64,000 nt of DNA from Arthrobacter sp. UKPF54-2 (GTDB taxonomy: Bacteria > Actinomycetota > Actinomycetes > Actinomycetales > Micrococcaceae): positions 3,100,001 to 3,164,000 of the forward strand of contig NZ_CP040174.1 in the NCBI RefSeq assembly GCF_007858535.1. Reading direction: 5' to 3'. This document shows positions 32,909 to 41,742 of this stretch, piece after piece. The position numbers and the translations under genes are program-made. The stretch's first letter is position 1. Every line of letters begins with the position of its first letter. The notes under the pieces were generated by a model, which did not search any database, was not told where the DNA came from, and saw only the letters and a program-made list of their open reading frames with translations.

Positions 32909-34048
32909 ATGAAGGCTGAAGACATCAAAAACCTCAAGATCGCCATCGTCGGCGCCGGCTACGGCGGCGCCGCTGCCGCCAAGGCCCTGAGCCTGCTCGG
33001 CGCCGACGTCACGGTCTACGAACAGGCTCCGCAGATGGGCGAGGTCGGCGCCGGGATCGGCCTGCGCCCGGCCACCATGGCCCGGTTCCGCCAGTGGGGG
33101 ATCTTCGACGCGGTCGCGAACGTCAGTTCACCGAGCGACTACTTCGAGATCCTCACGGCCACCGGTGAACCGATCATGAAGGACACCTGGCCGGAGTTCG
33201 GGGACCAAAAGCAAACCCACCTCATCCACCGCCGCGACTTCATCGAGGCACTGCTCGGCGTGCTTCCCGACGGCATGGTGAAGCTCGGCCACCGGCTGCA
33301 GAGCATCGAGGACAAGGGTGGCCGCTCCGTCCTGACCTTCGCCAACGGGGAGAGCGTCGAGGCCGACCTGGTGGTCGGCGCCGACGGCATCAAGTCCGTG
33401 GTGCGCGAGCAGCTCTTCAGCACCAAGGGCCCGGTGTTCTCGGGCGAACACGCCTACCGGGTGGTGATCTCCGCCGACGACGCCCACGGCCTGGTGGTCG
33501 ACGACAATCTGCGGATGTACATGGGCCGGGGCACCAAGGTCTACCTGCTGCCGCTGCGCCACCGCAACCAGATGTCCTTCGACATCACCGCCCTGAACCC
33601 GGACGGCACCTGGGCGCCGTCCATCAGCAAGGAAGACCTGCTGAAGACGGTGGAAGGCTTCGACGAGCGGATCGTGGGGATCGCCCGCGGCCTGGACATG
33701 GACACCGTCAACATCCGCGCGGTCTACGACATCGACCCCGTCGACACCTGGCACACCGACTCGGTGGTCCTCATGGGCGACGCCGCCCATTCCATGCTGC
33801 ACCACCAGGGCCAGGGTGCGAACTCCGCCATCGAGGACGCCGGAGCCCTCGCCGACGCCCTGGCCCAGGCTCCCTCGGTCAAGGAGGCGCTGGCCCTGTT
33901 CCAGGCGACCCGCAAGCCGGTGACGGACGAGCTGCAGCGCATCTCGCGCCAGGGCTGGTCCGAGGAAGAGGTCAACGACGTCTTCCCCGGCCAGAAGCCC
34001 TCCTCCCAGGAACCCTCCACCCGGCAGCCCGCCGCGGCGAAGGCCTGA
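32909..34048 (+). CDS. FAD-dependent aromatic hydroxylase (class A flavoprotein monooxygenase)
   Basis: 379 residues. FAD loop IVGAGYGGAAAAKAL (13-27), DG motif VVGADGIKSVVR, and GDAAHSMLHHQGQGANSAIEDA. The overall pattern resembles salicylate hydroxylase and 6-hydroxynicotinate 3-monooxygenase. The last 25 residues are a Pro/Gln/Ser-rich tail. It is separated by 76 bases from the phosphotriesterase gene and by 4 bases from the following esterase. It would hydroxylate a phenolic or heteroaromatic intermediate; which one is not shown. Confidence 0.85.
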   Translation: MKAEDIKNLKIAIVGAGYGGAAAAKALSLLGADVTVYEQAPQMGEVGAGIGLRPATMARFRQWGIFDAVANVSSPSDYFEILTATGEPIMKDTWPEFGDQKQTHLIHRRDFIEALLGVLPDGMVKLGHRLQSIEDKGGRSVLTFANGESVEADLVVGADGIKSVVREQLFSTKGPVFSGEHAYRVVISADDAHGLVVDDNLRMYMGRGTKVYLLPLRHRNQMSFDITALNPDGTWAPSISKEDLLKTVEGFDERIVGIARGLDMDTVNIRAVYDIDPVDTWHTDSVVLMGDAAHSMLHHQGQGANSAIEDAGALADALAQAPSVKEALALFQATRKPVTDELQRISRQGWSEEEVNDVFPGQKPSSQEPSTRQPAAAKA

Positions 34049-34052
34049 CGCC

Positions 34053-34991
34053 ATGACCATCCACCCCGAAATCGCCAAAATCCTGGCCACACTGCCGGCA
34101 CCCGATGGTTCCCCTTTGGACCCCGCCGCCATGCGCGCGGGCGAGGCCGCCCAGGTCCCGCCGCTGCAGGAGCGTCTGCCGGTGCACAACGTCCAGGACG
34201 CCACGGCCGCGACGCCGTCCGGCGACGTCCCGGTGCGGATCTACACCCCGGCCGAGGCAGATTCCTACGGCCTGCTGGTGTACTTCCACGGCGGCGCGTT
34301 CTTCCTCGGCAGCCTGGACACGCACGACCACGTCGCGCGGGCCCTGGCCAAGGAAACCGGCCACAAAGTCATCTCGGTCGGCTACCGCCTCGCCCCCGAG
34401 GCCGCCTTCCCCGCCGGGCTCGACGACTGCTACGCCGTGGTCCGCTGGGCCGCCGAACAGGCCGCCGAACAGGGCGCCGCGCTGAAATGGGACGGCAAGA
34501 CCCTCGCCATCGCCGGCGACAGCTCGGGCGGCAACTTCGTCGCCGCCGTCGCCGCAAAAGCCCACGACGACGGGTTCTTCGGGATCACCCACCAGGTGCT
34601 CTACTACCCCTCCCTTGACCTGGACTTCGACGTCGAACGTTACGCCTCCCTACGGGAGAACGCCGAAGGCTACGGACTCGAGACGGCCGGCCTCAAACCG
34701 TTCAACGCGTTCTACCTCGACGGCGGAGCGGACCCGGCGGACCCGCTCGTCTCCCCCATCAAGCGCCGGGACCTCGCCGGCCTGCCGCCCGCCCTGGTCA
34801 TCACCGCCGAGCATGACCCGCTCCGCGACGAGGGCGAACTCTACGGCCGGCGACTCAGGGAAGCCGGCGTGGAGGCCACCGTGAGCCGCTACGCCGGCGC
34901 GAACCACGGCTTCGTCGCCAACTTCTCCTGGATTCCGGAGTTCTACGCGGCCATCGAGGAAACCGCTACGTTCCTCGGCGGTGGACAATGA
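34053..34991 (+). CDS. Alpha/beta hydrolase of the hormone-sensitive-lipase family (esterase)
   Basis: 312 residues. Oxyanion motif HGGAF (79-83), nucleophile Ser157 in GDSSG, Asp255 in AEHDPLRDEG and His285 in GANHGF: a complete HSL-type triad. These are carboxylesterases for short acyl or aryl esters. Its stop overlaps the next start (ATGA at 34988-34991). Confidence 0.9.
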   Translation: MTIHPEIAKILATLPAPDGSPLDPAAMRAGEAAQVPPLQERLPVHNVQDATAATPSGDVPVRIYTPAEADSYGLLVYFHGGAFFLGSLDTHDHVARALAKETGHKVISVGYRLAPEAAFPAGLDDCYAVVRWAAEQAAEQGAALKWDGKTLAIAGDSSGGNFVAAVAAKAHDDGFFGITHQVLYYPSLDLDFDVERYASLRENAEGYGLETAGLKPFNAFYLDGGADPADPLVSPIKRRDLAGLPPALVITAEHDPLRDEGELYGRRLREAGVEATVSRYAGANHGFVANFSWIPEFYAAIEETATFLGGGQ

Positions 34992-35956
34992 CCGGGCCGG
35001 TGGCCGTCCACCCCCTGGTCTCCCCGTGGGGACGGTTCGGTCTGTACAGCTTCTTCATCGATGCCCCGGAGCCGGCGATCGTGGACACCGGCATCGCTTC
35101 CTCGCCGGCCGAAGGGATGGTGCCGGCCCTTGAGGCGATCGGCCGCCGGATCGAGGATGTGCGCTGGATCCTGCTCACCCACGGGCACATCGACCATATC
35201 GGCGGTGCCCATGCCCTGTGGGAGCTCACCGGCCGGCGGGCGCAGGTGGTGATCCACGAGGCCGACGCACCGATGCTGCGCTCGCGCCGGGCCCACGTGG
35301 ACGAATACCTTGCCGGGCGGGGGCAGTACCTGAACGACCCGGGCGGCGAGGCCGGCCTGGCCGCCGCCGCCAACGCCGTGATCTCCGGCGAGCTGGAGCC
35401 CGACGTGCTGGTACGCGGCGGCGAGAAAATCTCCCTCGGCGGGGACGTCACCGTGTCGGTCCACTCGATCCCGGGCCACACCGCCGGGTCCGTCGCCTAC
35501 GTCCTGGACGGCCAAAACGACGTGTTCGTCGGCGACGCCGTCCAGGTCCACGGCGCCGCCAACGGCTTCCCCGGATTTGTGGACCCGGCCGGCTACCGCT
35601 CGTCCCTGAACTACCTCAGGGACACGGTCCGGCCGCGGCACCTCTACCTCGGGCACCCGTACCGCCGCGCCGACGGCACCCCCTACGGCGTCGAGCTCGA
35701 CGCCGTGCAGGCGCGGGAAGCGCTCCAGGGAAGCCTGGACATTGAAGCGCGCGTCAGCGGCGCGGCCCGCGGCGCCCTGGCCGCCGGGCTGCAGGACACG
35801 GACTCGCCCTACTCGCCGTTCGCCGGCGCCGCCGAGGAACTCGGCTACCAGGGCGACCCATGCCTGGAGCCGTCCCCGTTCTTCACGACCCTGCACGGCT
35901 ACCGCACAACGTTGGACCACACGACCGAAGATGAGGAGCTGCGTGCTCATGGATGA
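34988..35956 (+). CDS. MBL-fold metallo-hydrolase
   Basis: 322 residues. Zinc motif H65-G-H67-I-D69-H70 in LLTHGHIDHIGG, then IPGHTAGSVAYV and the bridging Asp in VGDAVQVHG. The fold covers lactonases, thioesterases and glyoxalase-II-like enzymes; context (esterase before, CocE-like hydrolase after) fits ring-opening or ester hydrolysis. It overlaps both neighbours, so it is fully within the operon. Confidence 0.88.
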   Translation: MTGPVAVHPLVSPWGRFGLYSFFIDAPEPAIVDTGIASSPAEGMVPALEAIGRRIEDVRWILLTHGHIDHIGGAHALWELTGRRAQVVIHEADAPMLRSRRAHVDEYLAGRGQYLNDPGGEAGLAAAANAVISGELEPDVLVRGGEKISLGGDVTVSVHSIPGHTAGSVAYVLDGQNDVFVGDAVQVHGAANGFPGFVDPAGYRSSLNYLRDTVRPRHLYLGHPYRRADGTPYGVELDAVQAREALQGSLDIEARVSGAARGALAAGLQDTDSPYSPFAGAAEELGYQGDPCLEPSPFFTTLHGYRTTLDHTTEDEELRAHG

Positions 35957-37682
35957 CTTTCAACTGGTAACTGCCGGCGGCGAGAAAATTGCCGCCCGCA
36001 AGGACCTCCGGGTCCCGATGCGCGACGGCGTCGAACTCGCCGCGGACGCCTACCAGGGCGCCGAGGACAAACCGCGGCCGGCGCTGGTGGCCCTGAGCCC
36101 GTACGGCAAGGAACTGCAGGCCCTGGCGCTGACCACACCGCCGCAGCGGCGCCCCAGCCCGATGTGGGACGGCTGCATCGAGGCCGGCGACATCGCCCGC
36201 ATCGTGAAGGAGGACTACGTCCACGTCATCGGTGACCTGCGCGGCTCCGGCCACTCCGGCGGCGAGCACATCGGCAACTACAACGCCGGCGGCGTTTCCC
36301 TGGGCCAGGACGCGTACGACTTCATCGAGTGGGTCGCGGCGCAGCCATGGTGCGACGGCAACGTCGGCATGGTGGGCATCTCATACTTCGGGTCCATGCA
36401 GGTCCTGGCCGCCGCCGAGCGTCCGCCGCACCTGAAGGCGATCTTTGTCTCCGGCGGACACTTCGACTTCTACGAGACCACCTACCACGGCGGCATCATG
36501 TGGTTTATGCCCCGCGCCGCCCGCGAGGGCCGCGGCGGCGACTCCGGCTGGGCGTTCACCGACGGGGTCAAGTCCCGCATGATCGAGCAGTACTCCCCCG
36601 CGCAGCTCAAGGACCTCGTCGCCCAACGGCTTCAGGATCCCGACGTCGCCGCCTGGCCGAACCTGGTCCATGTCCTGCACTACCCGAAGAACCACGAAGC
36701 ATGGTTCGACATCGTGATGAACGAACTCGACGGCGACTGGTACGAGGAGCGCAACCCCATCACGCTGGCCCCAAACATCGACATTCCGGTCTGGCTGCAG
36801 ATCGACCAGGGCCGCGGCTGGACCATGGACGGCACGATTGAGCTCTTCAAAGCCCTCAAGGGTCCCAAGAAGCTGGACATCGGCCCGTACCCGCCGATGC
36901 AGTCGCGGCCCTTCATCGAGGAGCACGACAAGATGTTCCGCTGGTACGACTACTGGATCAAGGGCGACGACAACGGCGTGATGGACGAACCGGCCGTGAG
37001 CGTCTTCGTGGAAGGCTCCCGCGAGCTGGTGACCGCCGGGGCGTGGCCGCCCAAAGACATCGAGTACAGGCCGCTCTACCTGCGTCCGCGGCGCAAACTC
37101 TCGGCCGAGCCGGAGCTGATGGGGGCCGAATACGCGGCCCCGGACGGCTTCTACCAGGCGCCGTTGACCGTGACGGACAAGGTGGAGATCCTCAGCTGGT
37201 CCACGCCGCCGTTCGAGGAAGACACGGAAATGATCGGCACCGGCGCCGCGCACATCTTCGCCGAAATCGACCAGCCGGATACCAACTTCATCCTGCGTCT
37301 GTGGGACTACGCCCCCAACGGGAAGCGGCAGCTCATCACCAGCGGCTACCTCAAGGCCTCGCACCGCGAGCTTGACGAACGGAGCACCGAAGGCAGCCCG
37401 GTCCATCCGCACACCCGCGCCGTTCCGGTGGAACCGGGGACGATCGAGGAATACGTGCTGCGCCTCTACCCCTTCGCGAACACGTTTAAGCCGGGCCACA
37501 CCCTCACGGTGGAGCTGTCCAATGACGAGCCGCTGGCCGACGAGCACAATGCCCTGCTGCCGCCGGACGCCTTCCACCTTCCGGTGGGCCGGCCCGTCAC
37601 CCACAAGATCTACCGCGACGCCGCGCACCCGTCCCGGCTCCTCCTGCCGTTCACCACGCAGAAGCCGGCCGCGGACGGCTGA
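35949..37682 (+). CDS. CocE/NonD-family hydrolase with an atypical triad
   Basis: 577 residues; N-terminal alpha/beta hydrolase (X-Pro dipeptidyl-peptidase S15 type) with DLRGSGHSGGE and the nucleophile Ser145 in GISYFG, and a C-terminal jelly-roll (about 400-577) as in cocaine esterase. The triad His normally lies in a GPWxH motif; here the equivalent stretch is IGPYPPMQSR (311-320) without His, and the usual acid position (about 288-290) is Gly/Arg. Whether other residues (Asp286, Asp294, His326) take over is open. ATG 35949 is used; GTG 35943 is equally close to the gaggag site. Last gene of the plus arm. Confidence 0.82.
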   Translation: MDDFQLVTAGGEKIAARKDLRVPMRDGVELAADAYQGAEDKPRPALVALSPYGKELQALALTTPPQRRPSPMWDGCIEAGDIARIVKEDYVHVIGDLRGSGHSGGEHIGNYNAGGVSLGQDAYDFIEWVAAQPWCDGNVGMVGISYFGSMQVLAAAERPPHLKAIFVSGGHFDFYETTYHGGIMWFMPRAAREGRGGDSGWAFTDGVKSRMIEQYSPAQLKDLVAQRLQDPDVAAWPNLVHVLHYPKNHEAWFDIVMNELDGDWYEERNPITLAPNIDIPVWLQIDQGRGWTMDGTIELFKALKGPKKLDIGPYPPMQSRPFIEEHDKMFRWYDYWIKGDDNGVMDEPAVSVFVEGSRELVTAGAWPPKDIEYRPLYLRPRRKLSAEPELMGAEYAAPDGFYQAPLTVTDKVEILSWSTPPFEEDTEMIGTGAAHIFAEIDQPDTNFILRLWDYAPNGKRQLITSGYLKASHRELDERSTEGSPVHPHTRAVPVEPGTIEEYVLRLYPFANTFKPGHTLTVELSNDEPLADEHNALLPPDAFHLPVGRPVTHKIYRDAAHPSRLLLPFTTQKPAADG

Positions 37683-37717
37683 TCCCGGCGCAGACCACGC
37701 TGACCAGGCGCGGACCC

Positions 37718-38077
37718 TCAGTCGTGCACGGGCTCGCCCGTGACTCGATGGTCCGCGTGGTTCAGGCCCTCCATCACCAGGCGGGCCAAGTGTCCGCCGG
37801 CGATGCTGTACACCACGCGGCGGCTGTCCTTTTGGGTGCTCACGAGCCCGCTCATGCGCAGCTTGGCCAGATGCTGGCTGACGGACGTCCTGGACGCGCC
37901 GGTGCGCTTCACCAGGGAGGACACATCGGAGGGTTCCTGGGCGAGGAGCCAGAGGATGTGCAGCCGGGTCGGGTCCGAGAGCATCCGGAAGGTGGCCGTG
38001 GCGGCGTCGAGGCGCCGGGCGTCAGGTGCCGAGTTATGGTGCAGGCTGGGCTCGTTCGCCCGCTTTACGCTGTCCAC
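37718..38077 (-). CDS. ArsR/SmtB-family metal sensor, NmtR/CzrA-like
   Basis: 119 residues. The winged helix (FRMLSDPTRLHILWLLAQE...TSVSQHLAKLRMSGLV) is ArsR type. In the last helix His96, His107 and His110 have exactly the H-x10-H-x2-H spacing of the alpha-5 metal site of CzrA and NmtR; the preceding Asp ligand is Gly94 here. A further His118 lies in the C-terminal tail, as in nickel/cobalt sensors. The GTG start has a gaagggg ribosome site. It is co-transcribed with the MFS gene 4 bases upstream and probably represses it until Ni, Co or Zn binds. Confidence 0.82.
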   Translation of the reverse strand: MDSVKRANEPSLHHNSAPDARRLDAATATFRMLSDPTRLHILWLLAQEPSDVSSLVKRTGASRTSVSQHLAKLRMSGLVSTQKDSRRVVYSIAGGHLARLVMEGLNHADHRVTGEPVHD

Positions 38078-38081
38078 CCGT

Positions 38082-39311
38082 TCACCCCTTCGTGGATGCC
38101 GGCGCGTGGCTGGTCTTCGCGGTCGCGGGCCAGAATGCCAGCCCGGCCACGGAGCCGAGGGCCGCCACCGCCGCGAGGGCGGCGGCCGCGGCCGGCTGGC
38201 CCGCTGTGGCGCCGATCCAGCCGGCCGCCGGGTAGGTGAGGATGAAGCAGGCGTGGGAGAGGGAGAACTGGGCGGTGAAAATGTAGGAGCGGGTGCTGTC
38301 CGTCGCGGCACGGCGCAGCAGCCGGGCCGACGGTGTGTTGATCATGGACGTTCCGGCTCCGAGCAGCACCCACAGGCCCAGCAGCACGGGCCACGGCCCC
38401 GAGAAGGCCAGCAGCACGAAGGCCCCGGCGAGGCCGACGGAGAGCAGGACGGCCCCCATGGCCATCAGGGTGCGGTCAGCGGTCCGGTCCAGGATCCTGG
38501 GCGCCGCCAGGGCGATCACCATCGATCCGGCGCCGAAACAGGCCAGAGCGACGGCGACGTCGGCGTTGGACCCGCCGAACAGCTCCCGGGCGTACACCAC
38601 GGTGTTGACCAGCACGAGTGCCGTGGCAGCGGCCACCACGAGGTTCAGCGCCATCAGGCCCCGCAGTTCCGGAGTCCTGGCAAAGATCCGGGCTCCCAAG
38701 GTGGTGCGGTGCCACAGCGAACCCTCCAGCGGAGCTGCGTGCGCGGCCGGCAGCGCGGTGGTGATCACCAGCGCCGCCGAGACCAGGAACCCGGCCACGG
38801 TGCCGAGGAACAGTTCGTGGAAGGACAGGACCGTCAGCAGGGCTGCAGCGAGGGCGGGGCTGAGCAGGGATTCGAGGTCGTAGGCAAGGCGCGAGAGTGA
38901 CAGGGCGCGGGTGTAGTGCCGCTCGTCGGGCAGGACCACCGGGATCAGCGCCTGAAAGGCGGGGGTGAACGTTGCCGAGGCACTCTGCAGCACGAAGACC
39001 AGCACGTAGATCTGCCAGGCCTGGTCAACCGCCGGCAGCATCAGAGCGATGCCCGCACGGATCAGGTCCGCGCCAACCAGCACCGCCTTCTTGGGCAGCC
39101 GCTCCACGAGGGCGGCCATCAGGGGCGCCACAAAAACGTAGGCGAGCATCTTGATGGTCAACGCAGTCCCCAGCACGGCGCCGGCGTCACCGCCGGCCAG
39201 GTCAAAGGCCAGCAGACCCAGGGCGACCGTGAGGAGACCGGTGCCAAGCAGGGCAACGATCTGGGCCGAAAAGAGTTTCCGGTAGGCCTTGATGGCCAGA
39301 ACTTCAAACAA
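38082..39311 (-). CDS. MFS transporter, probable metal or drug exporter controlled by the ArsR protein
   Basis: 409 residues, 12 helices, similar to the DHA3/NreB-like MFS group. The start is TTG with gggag 5 bases upstream; no good ATG exists. Pairing with an ArsR/SmtB protein that has a metal-type histidine pattern suggests cation efflux; the protein itself lacks a His-rich tail, so a different cargo is possible. Confidence 0.8.
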   Translation of the reverse strand: MFEVLAIKAYRKLFSAQIVALLGTGLLTVALGLLAFDLAGGDAGAVLGTALTIKMLAYVFVAPLMAALVERLPKKAVLVGADLIRAGIALMLPAVDQAWQIYVLVFVLQSASATFTPAFQALIPVVLPDERHYTRALSLSRLAYDLESLLSPALAAALLTVLSFHELFLGTVAGFLVSAALVITTALPAAHAAPLEGSLWHRTTLGARIFARTPELRGLMALNLVVAAATALVLVNTVVYARELFGGSNADVAVALACFGAGSMVIALAAPRILDRTADRTLMAMGAVLLSVGLAGAFVLLAFSGPWPVLLGLWVLLGAGTSMINTPSARLLRRAATDSTRSYIFTAQFSLSHACFILTYPAAGWIGATAGQPAAAAALAAVAALGSVAGLAFWPATAKTSHAPASTKG

Positions 39312-39347
39312 CGGGGCTCCCAGTCAGGTTGGCGAAGCGTTCAACGC

Positions 39348-39363
39348 GTGCACACGTGTGCAC
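39348..39363. promoter_or_regulatory. 16-bp perfect palindrome, operator of the MFS-arsR operon
   Basis: GTGCACACGTGTGCAC, centred about 44 bases upstream of the MFS TTG start and 40 bases from the end of the IclR gene. Its length and symmetry fit a dimeric ArsR regulator. Confidence 0.65.
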
Positions 39364-39395
39364 TCAATAGCCTACCCGGGAGACGCCCGGCCGGG

Positions 39396-40151
39396 TCAGC
39401 CGAGGCTCAGCTCGTCCGAGATGGCCCTGGCCGCCTCACGCAGGAGCGGAACCGCGCGGTCCGCAAAGGCCTGGTCCACCCGGGACACCGGGCCGGAGAC
39501 CGATATGGCCATCGGGGTCGGCGCGTTGTCGACGGCCATGGCGAAGCACCGGACGCCAAGCTCCTGCTCCTCTTCGTCGACGGCGTAGCCCCGCTGCCGG
39601 ATCGTCTCAAGGTCCCGGAGCAGGGAGTCGATGTCCCCGATGCTTTTGGGCGTGGGAGTAGGCATACCGCTGCGCGACACAATCCCCCGGACGGTCGCGT
39701 CGTCGAGCTGGGCCAGAATCGCCTTGCCCACGCCGGTGGAATGCATATGCGCCCGGCGGCCCACTTCGGTGAACATGCGCATCGAATGCCGCGACGGTAC
39801 CTGGGCGACGTAGATGATCATGTCCGCGTCCAGGACAGCCATGTTGGCGGTCTCCCCCAGCCGGTCCACGAGGGACTTCAGCTGGGGCCGGGCCAGGACA
39901 CCGAGTTGTTTGTTCGCGCCCTCGCCCAGCCGGATCAGCCGCGGCCCCAGCGAGTACCGCCGGTTGGGCAGCTGCCGGACATAGCCCAGGCTGACCAGCG
40001 TGCGCAGCAGCCGGTGGATGGTCGGGAGCGGCAACGAGGTGGAAGAGGAGAGTTCGCTCAGCATGACTTCGCCGCCGGCGTCGGTGATGAGTTCCAGGAG
40101 TTCAAAAACACGCTCGACCGACTGGACGCCTCCGGGGGCTTTTTCAGCCAT
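39396..40151 (-). CDS. IclR-family regulator of the glycolate locus
   Basis: 251 residues: winged helix (VQSVERVFELLELI...LPLPTIHRLLRTLVSLGYVRQ) and IclR ligand domain (HMHSTGVGKAILAQL...RGYAVDEEEQELGVRCFA). It lies just beyond glcD and shares a 15-bp near-palindrome with the glcA and glcB promoters, including one copy 39 bases before its own ATG, so it is probably the glyoxylate/glycolate-responsive regulator with autoregulation. Confidence 0.87.
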   Translation of the reverse strand: MAEKAPGGVQSVERVFELLELITDAGGEVMLSELSSSTSLPLPTIHRLLRTLVSLGYVRQLPNRRYSLGPRLIRLGEGANKQLGVLARPQLKSLVDRLGETANMAVLDADMIIYVAQVPSRHSMRMFTEVGRRAHMHSTGVGKAILAQLDDATVRGIVSRSGMPTPTPKSIGDIDSLLRDLETIRQRGYAVDEEEQELGVRCFAMAVDNAPTPMAISVSGPVSRVDQAFADRAVPLLREAARAISDELSLG

Positions 40152-40189
40152 CTCGCTCTGTCTCCTGCCGGTCCCTGCCGATATCGAAT

Positions 40190-40204
40190 ATCCGCATCGT
40201 GAAA
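40190..40204. promoter_or_regulatory. Candidate IclR site 1 (iclR promoter)
   Basis: ATCCGCATCGTGAAA; matches sites at 43579 and 43753 to the consensus WTCCRCAWHRYGRAA, a near-palindrome. Confidence 0.55.
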
Positions 40205-40264
40205 TTTTTTGCCTGCCGAGTCAAAGATACAACACGGCCGCCTCGGCTCCCCGGGCTCTGCCGC

Positions 40265-40306
40265 CGCCTGCGCGCACGGCCGCGCGGGCGGCCGTGTGCG
40301 CAGGCG
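40265..40306 (-). terminator. Hairpin after glcD
   Basis: 19-bp stem (40265-40283 with 40288-40306) with one G-T wobble and a 4-base loop, directly after the glcD stop on the minus strand. GC-rich without a T-run. Confidence 0.6.
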
Positions 40307-40312
40307 ATCGTC

Positions 40313-41692
40313 CTAGATGGCCTTCCCGGGGTTGAGGATGCCGAGCGGGTCGAAGACCTTCTTGATGGCGTGCTGCAACTCGAGGGACTCGCTGCCCAGT
40401 TCGTCCCGCAGCCAGTCGCGCTTGAGGATTCCGACGCCGTGTTCCCCCGTGAGGGTGCCGCCGAGGCTACGGGCCAGCTCGAACATCTGGCCGAGTGCGG
40501 CCTTGGCCGGGCCTTCCGTGGAGGGCTGGCCGGGCTCAAGCACGATCATCGGGTGCAGGTTGCCGTCGGCGGCGTGGGCGACGGTGAAAATCCGCACCCC
40601 GGTGCGGTGCGAGATTTCCTCGATCCCGGCGACCATCTCGGCGAGCCGGCCGCGGGGCACACCGACGTCGCCGATGCAGACGTCGCCGAGCAGTTCCAGG
40701 GAAGGAATGGCCTCCCGGCGCGCTTTGAGCAGTTCGGCGGTTGTTTCCGGATCCGTGGCCTTTTCGTAGGACGAAGCGAGCGGTTTGATGGCCTCGATCA
40801 GCACCTCCTGTTCCAGGAATGCCCCGTACCCGTCAGTCTGGGCAAGGAGGAAGGCTCCGCCGCGGCTTCGGTAGTCGGTACCCAGTGCCGCGTCGACGGC
40901 CGCCAGGGTCGGTCCGTCCATCAGTTCCAGTACGGACGGGGTCACGCGCGACGAAATGATGGCGGAGGCTGCCTGGGCGGCGGCCACGATGTCCGGGAAG
41001 AAGGCCGCGACGGTCGCCGTCGCCACCGGAAGCGGGCGGAGCCGCAGCGTCGCTTCCACCACGACCCCGAGGGTCCCCTCGGAGCCGATCATGAGCGCGT
41101 TGAGGTCATATCCGGTGACGCCCTTGATCGTTTCCCGGCCGGTCTTAAGGAGCCGGCCGTCCGGCAGGACAACCTTCAGCGCCAGGACGGATTCGCGAGT
41201 GACGCCGTACTTGGCGCACCGCATGCCGCCGGCGTTGGTGGCGATATTTCCGCCGATCGAGCAGATGGCCGTGCTGGCCGGATCCGGGGCGTAGAAGAGC
41301 CCGTGTTCGCCCGCCGCGGCGTTGACCTCCGCGTTGAGGATGCCGGGCTCGACGACGATGATCTGTTCCAAGGGATCCAGCCGCAGGATGCGGTTCATGC
41401 CCGAGACGTCGAGGACGATCTCGCCCGCCTGCGCGGACGAACCCGCGGCCAGGCCGGTGCCGGCACCGCGGGCCACGATCGGCACCCGCGCCGCCGTCGC
41501 ACGGACCATGGTGTCCACCACGTCGTCGATGCTGGTGGCGTACACGACGCCGTCCGGCAGCGTCTCGGGGGTGTAGCCCGACCGGTCGGTGTTGACGTCC
41601 CTGCGGGCAGCTTCCGCCGTCGAACCGTGCCGGGCAGCGGCGACCAGCGTCGCCCCGGCCCCTGAAATGGTCTCACTCACGTTGGTACTCAC
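40313..41692 (-). CDS. glcD: FAD-binding glycolate/D-lactate-type oxidase subunit (GlcD-like)
   Basis: 459 residues with the PCMH/VAO-type FAD domain: IVARGAGTGLAAGS, then IGGNIATNAGGMRC, and the C-terminal FAD oxidase domain ending LTGEHGVGILKRDWL. It oxidises glycolate (or D-lactate) to glyoxylate (or pyruvate). In E. coli GlcD works with GlcE and GlcF; neither is found here, so electrons must leave by another route. It lies 50 bases after glcA in the same direction and next to malate synthase G, which supports glycolate as substrate. Confidence 0.85.
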   Translation of the reverse strand: MSTNVSETISGAGATLVAAARHGSTAEAARRDVNTDRSGYTPETLPDGVVYATSIDDVVDTMVRATAARVPIVARGAGTGLAAGSSAQAGEIVLDVSGMNRILRLDPLEQIIVVEPGILNAEVNAAAGEHGLFYAPDPASTAICSIGGNIATNAGGMRCAKYGVTRESVLALKVVLPDGRLLKTGRETIKGVTGYDLNALMIGSEGTLGVVVEATLRLRPLPVATATVAAFFPDIVAAAQAASAIISSRVTPSVLELMDGPTLAAVDAALGTDYRSRGGAFLLAQTDGYGAFLEQEVLIEAIKPLASSYEKATDPETTAELLKARREAIPSLELLGDVCIGDVGVPRGRLAEMVAGIEEISHRTGVRIFTVAHAADGNLHPMIVLEPGQPSTEGPAKAALGQMFELARSLGGTLTGEHGVGILKRDWLRDELGSESLELQHAIKKVFDPLGILNPGKAI

Positions 41693-41742
41693 AAGATCTG
41701 CTCTCTATCGGTTACTTCGGTTTCTCGATCGGTGCCGGTTGC

